In this document: in pieces, positions 52,857 to 62,259 of the stretch | Numbering within the stretch: the first letter of the stretch is position 1 | Layout of the letters: each line of letters opens with the position of its first letter | NCBI RefSeq assembly: GCF_014836935.1 | Contig: NZ_JACSPW010000001.1 | Location: 554,857-618,856 of the forward strand | Length of the DNA stretch: 64,000 bases | From: Solibacillus merdavium | GTDB lineage: Bacteria > Bacillota > Bacilli > Bacillales_A > Planococcaceae | Reading direction: 5' to 3' | Made by a program: the position numbers and the translations under genes | Notes under the pieces: generated by a model | Database searches by the model: none | What the model was told of the DNA's origin: nothing | Seen by the model: only the letters and a program-made list of their open reading frames with translations

Positions 52857-54134
52857 GTGTTAAAGGAAATCATGTATGAGAGACTACGTAAAATTGATGA
52901 TTTAGAACAGCGTCAATTATTAAAGAATATTATGAGCGGCGTTTTTGCCAATTTAATTGATTATCAAACGGAATGGAATAATCGACTTGAGGAACGTATC
53001 TTTAATGAGATTGATGATGCTGAAAATAAATATGATGTTTATGTCACGCTGAATACAAGAGATGACATTGATCCTATACACGACTATTTATTCCCTATGC
53101 TTCCATCTGACCTTGAAAATAAATCAATCGAGACAAAAAAAATAATCGAATTGATTCAAAATAACGATAACGTAATCGTAAGTAATATATTTTTAGCATG
53201 TGATTCTACTCAGATTCAAAAAATAATCGAAACACCAAGGGAATTCAATGGGAAGTTTTTAACTTCAGAAGGGCCAATGAAAATAAAAGTTAGGCTTCAA
53301 AAAAATACAGTATATTTGCAAGAAATTGAAAAGCTATATATTACATACCAAGTAAATGGCATAACTTGGCGAACGATAAACCATCCCTATATTCACAAAT
53401 GTTTCGATGTTGTTTTAACGGAGTGGCCTTTTTTATCAGAAGATTTAGAAATATATAAGGTTGAATGTGATTTAGAAGAGTATGAACAAATAAAACATGT
53501 AAATATGGTGCCATTATGGAATATTGAGCGACATGAAGTAAAAAATAGTGGATTTCCCGTTCCTTCCATTGACAAAGTTAATTACGAACATACTGTTTCA
53601 ATCAGGAAGTTGGGGACGCAACATGGCTATCTTATTGATTCGGATGAGCAAAGTGTACGCTACATTCAGCGAACGGAAGATGAATTGACAATTGTTTCAC
53701 CACTGGATAAATCCGGGGTGTGGTCCTTATTAAAAATTACACAATTTAATTATGAGAAGCTTCCTAAGGGTGCCAAATATGAGGTGCTGTCAAATCAAAG
53801 AGTCAATAATTTCACCAATAAATTTGTTAGAAATTACAATGCCAATGTAAAAACAAAAGGTGAAATTATTCGACTAATAAATTCTTTTGAAGTAAGTCAT
53901 AGGCTGGAGCTGATTGATATTGAAGTGAAGGAAATCCCACCGGATGATTGTGTCAGTTACCCTGTTAATACATTTTTAATAGAAGAGATGGAATCACAGC
54001 ATAAGAAAATCTTACTGTTATCCTTTAAAAACAATGAGCAGGAAACGTTTATCTCAAACGATCTATTGAGTTTCCTTGTTTCAGAAGTGCAACGATATTT
54101 CTTCGAATATAGATGTATGGGGAAATGGCTATGA
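52857..54134 (+). CDS. Hypothetical cluster protein, candidate baseplate component
   Basis: 425-aa soluble, acidic protein with an N-terminal helical segment (about 1-45: RLRKIDDLEQRQLLKNIMSG) and a mixed beta-rich body. GTG 52857 is 6 bases after GGGAGGGG, and the stop of the preceding gene overlaps that spacer. It is coupled to the next gene by an ATGA overlap. No named family recognised. Position between regulators and spike genes and the helix-plus-beta layout would suit a TssF-like baseplate wedge subunit, but this is inference only. Confidence 0.55.
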   Translation: MLKEIMYERLRKIDDLEQRQLLKNIMSGVFANLIDYQTEWNNRLEERIFNEIDDAENKYDVYVTLNTRDDIDPIHDYLFPMLPSDLENKSIETKKIIELIQNNDNVIVSNIFLACDSTQIQKIIETPREFNGKFLTSEGPMKIKVRLQKNTVYLQEIEKLYITYQVNGITWRTINHPYIHKCFDVVLTEWPFLSEDLEIYKVECDLEEYEQIKHVNMVPLWNIERHEVKNSGFPVPSIDKVNYEHTVSIRKLGTQHGYLIDSDEQSVRYIQRTEDELTIVSPLDKSGVWSLLKITQFNYEKLPKGAKYEVLSNQRVNNFTNKFVRNYNANVKTKGEIIRLINSFEVSHRLELIDIEVKEIPPDDCVSYPVNTFLIEEMESQHKKILLLSFKNNEQETFISNDLLSFLVSEVQRYFFEYRCMGKWL

Positions 54135-54826
54135 ATTATATATGGGAATTGCTCATTAAGGCTGAAAAACAAGGGATACCAAAAAAAGAAATTCATTTTA
54201 CGCAAGCTCAAAATTTTTCACCTTATATGGAATTAAGCGCTCCAATTATTAATACGCAATTAATAGAACACGAACAACCGATTGAAGCAAATTTATATTA
54301 TCGATATTTTGAAATTTTTAAAGAGATATTTCATCCAGATTGCGAAATAAATGAAGAAATCAAAGAATATTTAGTGGATATTGTCATCCATTTTCTTGCA
54401 GAAATTGATCGGATGCAAGGAATGAATAAACGTGAATATTATATTCGATTTCTATCGAGAGAAATTTTAGGCAATGTATTTGGCAAACATATGAGTGACA
54501 TTTTTTTTACACTTTCAAAGGTGGAGCAGGAATTAATCCTTTTCAATATTTTACGATTGTACCGAACTGGAGAAACACTTTATTTACTGAAAGATACTCT
54601 AAAAAGGCTTTTTAAAAATTGCACAATATATACAAAATCAGAGAAGGCAGACGAAGTTCTACTCTATATAGGCAAGGAAGAAAATATTATCGACCAGGGA
54701 AAGATCCAGTTTGTTCAAACACTTTTTTTACCTATAGGTTTCAATTTGGAAGTATATTGGAAAAATCATTTCGGTATTATCGATGCCGAAGAGACAATGC
54801 AAATAGATCGGATAGCCTTGTATTAA
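54131..54826 (+). CDS. Hypothetical cluster protein, candidate baseplate component (TssG-like)
   Basis: 231 aa, no TM or signal. The helical N-terminal two-thirds (MNKREYYIRFLSREILGNVF, LSKVEQELILFNILRLYRTG) are followed by beta strands, ending in LFLPIGFNLEVYWKNHFGII, where the Pro-Ile-Gly-Phe turn is reminiscent of the C-terminal domain in baseplate wedge proteins of the gpI/TssG type. The resemblance is weak and by eye. ATG 54131 overlaps the upstream stop, so the two proteins are probably made in fixed ratio, like TssF and TssG. Confidence 0.5.
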   Translation: MNYIWELLIKAEKQGIPKKEIHFTQAQNFSPYMELSAPIINTQLIEHEQPIEANLYYRYFEIFKEIFHPDCEINEEIKEYLVDIVIHFLAEIDRMQGMNKREYYIRFLSREILGNVFGKHMSDIFFTLSKVEQELILFNILRLYRTGETLYLLKDTLKRLFKNCTIYTKSEKADEVLLYIGKEENIIDQGKIQFVQTLFLPIGFNLEVYWKNHFGIIDAEETMQIDRIALY

Positions 54827-54847
54827 AAGGTGAAAGGAGAGGTCGAG

Positions 54848-57496
54848 ATGAGTAAATACTCTTATAAATTGTATACAAATAATCGTTTGACAGAAAAGAA
54901 ATACATGACTTATACACATGTAGAATTATTGGAATTAACGACTTTTCAACTTCGGAACATATGCTACAAAGAAAAACTCGTTACTGGGTTAGTTAACAAC
55001 TTAACAAGAGATGATTTAATACAAACAATTCTTAGATATCGTGGCACTGAGGAAAATTTATTAATAAAAGATAAAAAGGAAGGTGGATTTGAAAGAATAG
55101 AAGCAGCGTTACAAGCCTATTTACAAACACCACTTTCTGATAATGGCGAGATAAAAATTCCAGCAAAAATGACACTATATAGTGGATTGAAAATGGACGA
55201 GCGAGATCAATATTACGTAAAAACAGGCGGATTATTAGCAGAATCCAATGTCTTTCTAATAAATGAGCATTTTGAATTATGTGGTATTTTTAACATTTTA
55301 AAAAACCAAACATCCCCAAATCAGTTTTACTTAGCTACTGAGGAAGCAATAGGCATTCGTGAAACGAACAATAAAAATTATAGTTTTATTTTTTTGAGAA
55401 AACAAGATTCAGAGTATCTGTATAAATCCTACTATCAGGAGAACCCACTTCCACCGACTAATCTTCACTACTATAAAGTGCCTGTCCCTGACTTGGAAAT
55501 TAAGCAATTAGAAACGACAAAGGCTATCCTTGCAATTGATTTTGGAACGACAAATACTACTGCTGGTGTCTATTTGGATCGTGATTATGTTTCGTCGCCA
55601 TGTAGTCAAGATTTATTGAATCAAAGAATTCAATTAGACAGCATTAATTTTGTATCATTTCCAGATTCAATGCATCATGACGAATGGGTAGAAGTAGTCC
55701 CTACCGTATTAAGTGTAGCAGATTGCTCAAACCCAGATCGACCAAGCTATCATTTTGGATATGAATCATTAAAAGTAATGAAAAAAAACAGCTATACATC
55801 CCTTGCAACGAAATTTCAAGGAATAAAACGGTGGATTAATAATTATGCCAAATTAGAAGAAATAATGGATGCTAATGGAAATACGGCGCTCGTTCCCCGT
55901 AGCCAAATTTTAAGAGAATTTGTTCTATATGTGATCCGTATGGCAGAACATCAATTTAAATGTCGTTTTAAATATTTGCATATTTCAAGTCCAGTCAAGT
56001 TGAAAACTCAGTTTACAGAGATGTTTCAGTCCATTCTTCCAGAGTATCAAATCGAATCAGAATATGCTTTAGACGAAGGAATGGCAGTTCTTTATAATAC
56101 AATTGCCAATCAAATAGAAAACAATAGCTTTATAGAAGGGAAAGAGTATAAAGCGCTTGTTATTGATTGTGGTGGTGGAACAACGGACTTATCTTCCTGC
56201 AGATTTCAAATAGAAGATGGGCATATTTCTTATAAAATTGACATTCATACAACGTATGAAAATGGAGATACGAATTTCGGCGGGAATAATATAACTTACC
56301 GGATTTTCCAATTTATGAAAATTGTCTTTGCGAATTATTATAGCCGTGGTAAAAATGCTTACGATATTGATACGTTGATCAACATACCAGGGAAAGATAT
56401 TTATCGACATGTAGATGAATATGGTGTGGCCACAGTTTATGAACAATTTGAAAAAATCTTCTTAGAGGCAGAGCGTGTAATCCCGACAAGATTTAAGGAA
56501 TATGAGAACCGAACACGAGATGAATACCTTCGTGTACGCAACAATTATTACTTCCTTTGGGAAATGGCTGAAGAAATGAAGAAAGAATTTTATAGAAGAA
56601 CCGGCATCTTAAGAAGTCGATTTAATTCGGAAAGTGATGCACAGCAGGATAGCGACATAAATGTAACAGCTGTGGAGCGCTGGAGCCTATCGATTGTCGA
56701 TAACAATCAGTTCCAGGATATTTATGATTATCCGAATGTCTTTTTTAATATTAAAGAGATTGACCACCTTATAAAGGGAGACATCTATAATATTGTTCGA
56801 GAATTTTTAGAACAGTTTTATGAAGAGGGCACGTTAAATGATTATTCCATTATCAAACTAACGGGGCAATCTTGTAAAATCGATGCCTTTCGAGAGGCTT
56901 TGAAAGAGTTTGTTCCAGGGAGAAGTATTGAGTTTCGACAAAAGGCAGAAACTATTGGGAAAGTACCAGAATTAAAATTAGCGTGTTTAAGAGGGGCAAT
57001 TCGATACTTAAATGCGAGAAGAAACGGTGTCATTGAAATAAATATGACAAATCATGCACCTGTTATCCCTTATGCGGTAAGTGCTCTTACACATAACCGA
57101 CAAAATAAAGTATTAATTAGCTATCAAGAACGTTTAAATCAAATCCATGGTTCGATTTCTCGTCCGTGGGGTGTGTCAGAAGTTGAATTCTTCTTATGGA
57201 GAAGTGATGATACACCGTCTCTGAAATTTATTTATTTTAATAATATAGAAAATTTTGTACCCGTTCTATATGAGCAAATTGAAAGCTATTATACAGCAGA
57301 AAAAATTCCGCAGGAAGAAACGGATTCTATTGCAAATGGTGAAATTAAGTTCTTTGTTTTTGCTGGAGAAAATCATTGGGGCTTCCACGTTGTACCGATA
57401 GCAAGACGAGATGAACAATTACTAATTGGTAATAAAGAATTCTTTGCTTTTGAAACGGATCTGTCGGAATTAGACTTTTTTGATGGACAAAAATAA
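54848..57496 (+). CDS. SAP-like/Hsp70-like ATPase of the contractile cluster
   Basis: 882 aa. Residues about 25-66 look like a SAP-type helix-extended-helix (LTTFQLRNICYKEKLVTGL, then NNLTRDDLIQTILRYRG). About 80-220 is a cluster-specific domain. From about 226 an actin/Hsp70-type ATPase starts with phosphate-1 loop IDFGTTNTTAG (D231) and continues with phosphate-2 loop VIDCGGGTTD (about 437-446). The C-terminal part (about 640-880) lacks an obvious Hsp70 substrate-binding domain. ATG 54848 follows AAAGGAGAGG. With the J-protein of the same cluster it may form a dedicated chaperone machine. Confidence 0.82.
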   Translation: MSKYSYKLYTNNRLTEKKYMTYTHVELLELTTFQLRNICYKEKLVTGLVNNLTRDDLIQTILRYRGTEENLLIKDKKEGGFERIEAALQAYLQTPLSDNGEIKIPAKMTLYSGLKMDERDQYYVKTGGLLAESNVFLINEHFELCGIFNILKNQTSPNQFYLATEEAIGIRETNNKNYSFIFLRKQDSEYLYKSYYQENPLPPTNLHYYKVPVPDLEIKQLETTKAILAIDFGTTNTTAGVYLDRDYVSSPCSQDLLNQRIQLDSINFVSFPDSMHHDEWVEVVPTVLSVADCSNPDRPSYHFGYESLKVMKKNSYTSLATKFQGIKRWINNYAKLEEIMDANGNTALVPRSQILREFVLYVIRMAEHQFKCRFKYLHISSPVKLKTQFTEMFQSILPEYQIESEYALDEGMAVLYNTIANQIENNSFIEGKEYKALVIDCGGGTTDLSSCRFQIEDGHISYKIDIHTTYENGDTNFGGNNITYRIFQFMKIVFANYYSRGKNAYDIDTLINIPGKDIYRHVDEYGVATVYEQFEKIFLEAERVIPTRFKEYENRTRDEYLRVRNNYYFLWEMAEEMKKEFYRRTGILRSRFNSESDAQQDSDINVTAVERWSLSIVDNNQFQDIYDYPNVFFNIKEIDHLIKGDIYNIVREFLEQFYEEGTLNDYSIIKLTGQSCKIDAFREALKEFVPGRSIEFRQKAETIGKVPELKLACLRGAIRYLNARRNGVIEINMTNHAPVIPYAVSALTHNRQNKVLISYQERLNQIHGSISRPWGVSEVEFFLWRSDDTPSLKFIYFNNIENFVPVLYEQIESYYTAEKIPQEETDSIANGEIKFFVFAGENHWGFHVVPIARRDEQLLIGNKEFFAFETDLSELDFFDGQK

Positions 57497-57537
57497 AACT
57501 AAAAATTGGCAATGAAAGAAGAGAGGTGAATAGACAG

Positions 57538-58308
57538 TTGTTTATCCATCAGTATCCGCATTTTCAAAAGGGACGAGTTTTAAAAAGTAAAATGTTAGAA
57601 AACTTACGTGATTACCCTAGAGATTTAGCAGATTTACAGTTTCAAAACTACTCTGACGGCATTATTGCAGGTGTAGAAGTTACTGTAAGAGGAGAAAATC
57701 TTGTGATTTCAAAAGGAATCGTGAAGTATAACGGAAGACTTTATATGTTACATAGTGACTATGAGGTTGCTTACTTGCATTCAAAAAAGGAGAGTTTTTT
57801 AAAAATTCGTTTTGCAGAAGCGGAATCGGATTTAGATTTCACCAGCTCTACTGCAGAAATCATATTAGAGGATGCAGTTGAATGTGCACGAAACGAGATA
57901 GAATTAGCTCGCTTTAAATTAAAGCCAGGTGCTCGCCTGCGCTCTGAATTTACGGATTTTTTTGATTTTGCTACAGAATTTAATACAATCAATCACCTTC
58001 ATTGTCAGTATGCAGGAATTCCACATAGTACGTATCATCCGATGATTTTACGTCAATTTGCACGAGAACTATTACAAAGTAAACCATCAAATCCGTACGA
58101 CATTGCTTTTACACTGGACTGTTTAAACCAAGAACGTGTGGAACGGGAGGCAATTGAATTTTATATTAGTAATCGTTTAGAGCTTGCAGATCATCGACTT
58201 TCTAATAGTCAAATTCATCGATATTTGTCTCGTATTTTAGTTGAAGTAAAAAATGGTGGTCGAAAAACAGGAAATGCGCCATTACGTCAAAGGATGATTG
58301 TTGATTAA
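57538..58308 (+). CDS. Predicted baseplate adaptor with TssK/fibre-anchor-like N-terminus
   Basis: 256 aa. The start (MFIHQYPHFQKGRVLKSKML, DYPRDLADLQFQNYSDGIIAG) and GVEVTVRGENLVISKGIVKYNGRLYML follow the pattern of TssK N-terminal shoulder domains and of phage tail-fibre anchor domains: a PQHFQ-like segment, then DGI-x-GV and an S-x-G-x-x-x-x-NGR turn. The remainder is helical, with a basic tail. TTG 57538 is preferred; GTG 57526 lies in the ribosome site AGAGAGGTG. It would connect baseplate to fibres or a membrane patch (inference). Confidence 0.55.
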   Translation: MFIHQYPHFQKGRVLKSKMLENLRDYPRDLADLQFQNYSDGIIAGVEVTVRGENLVISKGIVKYNGRLYMLHSDYEVAYLHSKKESFLKIRFAEAESDLDFTSSTAEIILEDAVECARNEIELARFKLKPGARLRSEFTDFFDFATEFNTINHLHCQYAGIPHSTYHPMILRQFARELLQSKPSNPYDIAFTLDCLNQERVEREAIEFYISNRLELADHRLSNSQIHRYLSRILVEVKNGGRKTGNAPLRQRMIVD

Positions 58309-58338
58309 GAAATGTAAAAGAAACGGAAGGTGAATGGG

Positions 58339-59016
58339 TTGAAATTTCTAGATGAAAAAATTATTGCACTTAGAAATGAAATGAGAGAGCAAGAAAAACA
58401 TGAATTAGCCCAAAAGGAAGCGGCTTTACAACAAGAGCTAGAGCCACAACAGGAAAATCAGCAAACATCACAGCAAGTCGACCTTACTCAAGATTTTGTC
58501 AAAATAAATGAACTTAATATTCCTGTAATTAGTCAATCGGTATTAAAAGGAAATATGATTATTCGAATGCCGAAACTATTCTCAATTATGGCTAAGGAGT
58601 TAGCATCCTTAAAGTATCCGTCAGAAAGAAGACCAAATGTAATTTACACCGATGAGACATCGACGATTAATTTAGCGCTCAATTTGACGGATTATCCTTT
58701 GCGAGAATCAGAGGTGGTAGATTTCCAAGAAAATATGATCGAAGTACTTGAGCAGGCGCATCCTTCAGCGAAATGGTTGGATACAGGAATGATGGAAGTA
58801 CAAGGAAAAACAATTGCCTTTATTGAAGTCATCACACCAGCTATTGATGGAGAAATTTTTAATTTAATGTTTTTTGCAGCATTAGATGGTCAAACGCTTA
58901 TCGGAACCTTCAATTGTATGGAAGGGGATCTTGAGACTTGGCGCCCTATAGCAAAAGCAATGGTAGAGACATTGCAGTTTCCCTCAAACGATAAAAATGG
59001 GGTGAGAAAGGCATGA
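58339..59016 (+). CDS. DcrB/Eag-like (DUF1795-type) protein
   Basis: 225 aa: Gln/Glu-rich coiled-coil N-terminus (about 1-55), then a PsbP-like alpha/beta domain (about 70-215: IIRMPKLFSIMAKELASLKY, INLALNLTDYPLRESEVVDF, GKTIAFIEVITPAIDGEIF, LIGTFNCMEGDLETWRPIAKA). The strand order resembles DcrB-related domains, which include the Eag chaperones that load effectors on VgrG in type VI systems. It has no lipobox, so it is cytoplasmic, and it overlaps the first VgrG gene by 4 bases (ATGA), which favours a spike-loading role. Confidence 0.6.
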   Translation: MKFLDEKIIALRNEMREQEKHELAQKEAALQQELEPQQENQQTSQQVDLTQDFVKINELNIPVISQSVLKGNMIIRMPKLFSIMAKELASLKYPSERRPNVIYTDETSTINLALNLTDYPLRESEVVDFQENMIEVLEQAHPSAKWLDTGMMEVQGKTIAFIEVITPAIDGEIFNLMFFAALDGQTLIGTFNCMEGDLETWRPIAKAMVETLQFPSNDKNGVRKA

Positions 59017-60437
59017 ATGGAGTCGTAACAACTTATGGTAATTTACAAATCCAACCATTTAAGCTAGTGAGCATTCAAGATTTAATATTAACAAAGAAAG
59101 TAAACGAGCATGCAAGCCTTCGTTTTACCGGCATTGTACCTGAAGAAGTGAAAGATCAATATGTAGAAATGACAGAGGTTTACTCGAATATTGAATTAAA
59201 TCAAATCGATCATTTAGGCGTACCGACTCCATTGTTTAAAGGAATTATTTTATCTGTGAAAGTAAGCGCGGTTCATGGTGTTTATTATTTGGAAGTAGAA
59301 GCAGCTTCAGGTACCTATTTACTCGATGTAAAAAAGAAAAAGAGTTCATATCAGGATAAAGATATGACGTATGATGCATTATTCAAACAAATAAGCCCCC
59401 TCTATCCAGGTCTCGATATTATCGATGAGGTAACAAAAGGTTCAAAATTAGACAAATTTACTCTTCAATACCAAGAGACCGACTGGCAATTTTTAAAACG
59501 GCTAGCGTCTCGTTTTAATGTAGGGCTTGTTTCTGCTGCGACATTTAACCAACCGAAGTTTCATTTTGGCGTTCCAAATGGCAAAGGAAAAGGAAAGCTA
59601 GAAGATTATCATTATACGGTAAGGAAAAAGTTAGCCGACTACCTGCTATATACGGAAAACGGAAATGAAGGTATGGCGGAAAGTGACTTTTTATATTATG
59701 AGGTAGAAACCGATCAAGTACTGGAAATTGGTGATTACGTATCATTTAATGATCAAACACTGTACGTCTATGAGGCTTCTACAGCTATGAAAGATGGGTT
59801 ATTAAAACATCAATACATTCTGTCGTCAAAAAATGGCATGAATCAACGGGAGATTTTTAATCAGGATATATCAGGCGTATCTCTTGAAGGAAAAGTATTA
59901 GAAGTTGCGAAAGACCATGTGAAGGTCCATTTGACTATTGATGAAAAACAGGAAATCGCTAAAGCGCACTCATTTCTCTATTCAACGGTATATTCAGCGG
60001 AAGGGCATAGTGGCTGGTATAGCATGCCTGAAGTGAATGATTTTGTGCATATTTACTTCCCAACACATCGTGAAGAAGAAGGAATTGCTAGTGGCTCAAT
60101 CCGCAAAAATCGGGACAGTAGTGCCACGAATAAATTGGATGATCCTTCTACGAAATATTACCGAACGGCATTTGGTAAAGAAATTAAACTGAGTCCAACT
60201 GAAATTGTCATAACTGCACAAGATGGTGATATCTTTATTCGTTTAAATGAAGACAGCGGAATTGAAATTTTTAGCAAAAAAGCCATTCAATTTATTTCCG
60301 AAGCAGATATTTCTGTTAATGCGAGCAAAAAGATAAGTTTAACAGCTGAGGACGAAATCTCACTGAAATGTAAGGAAAGTAAAATCGTCATGGATGGGAA
60401 TGTGCAAATTTTTGGTAAAGAAGTGAAAGCCAATTAA
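59013..60437 (+). CDS. VgrG/gpD-like spike protein, first copy
   Basis: 474 aa. The N-terminal barrel region (about 10-260) has the late-control-D signature LQYQETDWQFLKRLASRFNV. An OB-like domain follows (about 290-375: LEGKVLEVAKDHVKVHL, YSAEGHSGWYSMPEVNDFVH, YFPTHREEEGIASG). The C-terminal repeating strands (about 395-474, e.g. TEIVITAQDGDIFIRLNED, ISLTAEDEISLKC) are typical of the spike beta-helix. It forms the puncturing tip of the tube. Overlaps the DcrB-like gene. Confidence 0.88.
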   Translation: MNGVVTTYGNLQIQPFKLVSIQDLILTKKVNEHASLRFTGIVPEEVKDQYVEMTEVYSNIELNQIDHLGVPTPLFKGIILSVKVSAVHGVYYLEVEAASGTYLLDVKKKKSSYQDKDMTYDALFKQISPLYPGLDIIDEVTKGSKLDKFTLQYQETDWQFLKRLASRFNVGLVSAATFNQPKFHFGVPNGKGKGKLEDYHYTVRKKLADYLLYTENGNEGMAESDFLYYEVETDQVLEIGDYVSFNDQTLYVYEASTAMKDGLLKHQYILSSKNGMNQREIFNQDISGVSLEGKVLEVAKDHVKVHLTIDEKQEIAKAHSFLYSTVYSAEGHSGWYSMPEVNDFVHIYFPTHREEEGIASGSIRKNRDSSATNKLDDPSTKYYRTAFGKEIKLSPTEIVITAQDGDIFIRLNEDSGIEIFSKKAIQFISEADISVNASKKISLTAEDEISLKCKESKIVMDGNVQIFGKEVKAN

Positions 60438-60484
60438 AGAGCAACATCATAGTCCTCTTAATAAAGGGAAAAAAGGAGACATCT

Positions 60485-61618
60485 ATGCAAACACAAGAAA
60501 TTTTACAGCATTTTTATGAAAAAGAAGTAGAGAAAAGAAGGCAAAACCACTTACTGGCAATGGAAGTCTATTTTCAAGCTTCGAAGGATTCGCTCGCTGA
60601 GGATTTTAGAAAAGCCTTTCAACGTATTTGCCGACAGTTACAGCAACAACAAGTTGCTCAACAAAAGGGTCCCCTTGCACATATTACTTTTTCTTTACTA
60701 CGCACAGCATTGCTAGAGAAGAAATATATTTATTTGGTGGAAGGAACTGATGAAGAGTGGTTCTTTGATATTCAACCGATTCTAACGGCCTATGATGCAA
60801 CTTGGGCATTTCGCTTTTTCGAACAGTTCATAGATGAATTAACCACCTATAGTAAAACATTTGCAGGTGCAATTACCCAAGCTGATATTGAATCGATTAA
60901 GCTGCAAGAAGTAACTCATTTTCATCAATATGTTATTAGTTTGGCAAGGTATGCTCTCGCTGATATTATACAATGCTCAGAATACATGTCTTTAAGTCGT
61001 GAGCCGCAGCTTGAGATTCGTATTGGCGAATATTTAGATGTGAATGAGGTTGTTTATAATGAAGATTTTACAGTTAGAGATAGCGACGAAATAAAAGCTT
61101 GGCTAGAGCAAAATTTAGACGACGAGTATCCATATGAAGTATTTAACAATCTAAATTTATCTTCAGGTAATTATGAAGGAATTGATATTCGATATGCATT
61201 CTTTTTAAAAACTAATTTAATACAAAGTCAGCTACGGGATAGTTTGTTAATCGGTGCAAACTTTAGCGAAAGTAAATTAATAGATGCTGATTTAAGTTTT
61301 AGTACAATTCATGAGGCGAATTTTAGTCATAGTCAAATGCAAGGAGTGAATCTACAGCAAGTACAGGGAGCAATTGGACTTCTAAATCAAGAAGGTTGGG
61401 AAATGCCAGGCTACTTACCTGTTCTTTTTACAGGAGCCAATTTAGAAGGGGCAAATTTTGAATTAGCGGATTTACGAGGCGCATGTTTTATCGGTGCGAA
61501 TGTAAAGTATGCAAATTTCACAGGTGCGAATTTGGAAAAGGCCATGTTCTCCAAGGAGGCACAGGAGCATGTATCATTCGATCCCATACAGGCAACCAGT
61601 ATCATTTGGAAAGAATGA
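60485..61618 (+). CDS. Pentapeptide-repeat protein of the spike module
   Basis: 377 aa. The N-terminal 235 residues are helical and not recognised. The C-terminal part forms a right-handed pentapeptide-repeat helix in two blocks (about 250-300: GANFSESKLIDADLSFSTIH; about 315-365: TGANLEGANFELADLRGACF, GANVKYANFTGANLEKAMF). Adjacent to PAAR and VgrG genes in a spike module, it could be a cargo, an adaptor or a DNA-mimic-type protein. AAGGAG precedes the ATG; it is one base from the next frame. Confidence 0.75.
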   Translation: MQTQEILQHFYEKEVEKRRQNHLLAMEVYFQASKDSLAEDFRKAFQRICRQLQQQQVAQQKGPLAHITFSLLRTALLEKKYIYLVEGTDEEWFFDIQPILTAYDATWAFRFFEQFIDELTTYSKTFAGAITQADIESIKLQEVTHFHQYVISLARYALADIIQCSEYMSLSREPQLEIRIGEYLDVNEVVYNEDFTVRDSDEIKAWLEQNLDDEYPYEVFNNLNLSSGNYEGIDIRYAFFLKTNLIQSQLRDSLLIGANFSESKLIDADLSFSTIHEANFSHSQMQGVNLQQVQGAIGLLNQEGWEMPGYLPVLFTGANLEGANFELADLRGACFIGANVKYANFTGANLEKAMFSKEAQEHVSFDPIQATSIIWKE

Positions 61619-61642
61619 GTGACGGAAAAAGGAGAAATAACA

Positions 61643-62197
61643 ATGAATTATTTTATATTATCCCAAGATGAACGTATTTTAAATGCTGTAGAGCCAGTTG
61701 GAATCACTCAAACAATAAAGAAAGAATGGCTAACGGTTGAAAAAATGGGTGAGCTTGATGCAATTGATAGTCAATTTCCGATATTAGATAAAACTGAACA
61801 GGACTATATCGATTTTATTAGTAGACCGATCGCTTTGTTAGCAGATCCATTGAAACAACTTGTCGAGAAATATAATCCGCAAATGCCTTTTAAACCGTTA
61901 GTTCTTGTAGATATTCCTAAAATAAAGCAAACATTATATTGGATGGTCATACCGCCAAAAGTAGCATGTCTTTCACCTAAAACAGAGTATCATCTTGATG
62001 GAACGGTAAAAAAGCTTGTCATTGATGAGGCGTTGGCTGCTCCCTATACTTTTTTTAAGATTGATGGAATAAAAGAAGATTTTATTCTAGTCAATATTGA
62101 ATTAGCAGAAAGTATATTACGTCGATCATTCCGAGGCTTACGCTTAGTGAAAGTACAAACTGAGGGAAGATGGAATGATATCTTCATAAATTTATAG
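61643..62197 (+). CDS. Imm11-like (DUF1629-type) protein
   Basis: 184 aa, soluble. It resembles the Imm11/DUF1629 family in its start (MNYFILSQDERILNAVEPVG) and its closing motif (KEDFILVNIELAESILRRSF, then RGLRLVKVQ). Members are often beside DUF4280 and VgrG genes and have been proposed as immunity or accessory proteins. GGAG is 8 bases before ATG 61643. If it is an immunity protein, the matching toxin is not evident between the two spikes and may lie downstream. Identification is by eye and moderate. Confidence 0.6.
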   Translation: MNYFILSQDERILNAVEPVGITQTIKKEWLTVEKMGELDAIDSQFPILDKTEQDYIDFISRPIALLADPLKQLVEKYNPQMPFKPLVLVDIPKIKQTLYWMVIPPKVACLSPKTEYHLDGTVKKLVIDEALAAPYTFFKIDGIKEDFILVNIELAESILRRSFRGLRLVKVQTEGRWNDIFINL

Positions 62198-62259
62198 ACG
62201 ATTTGTAAATTATGGTATGTGTAGCGGGTTGTACATTTTTTGAAGAAAGGATGTTTTCG

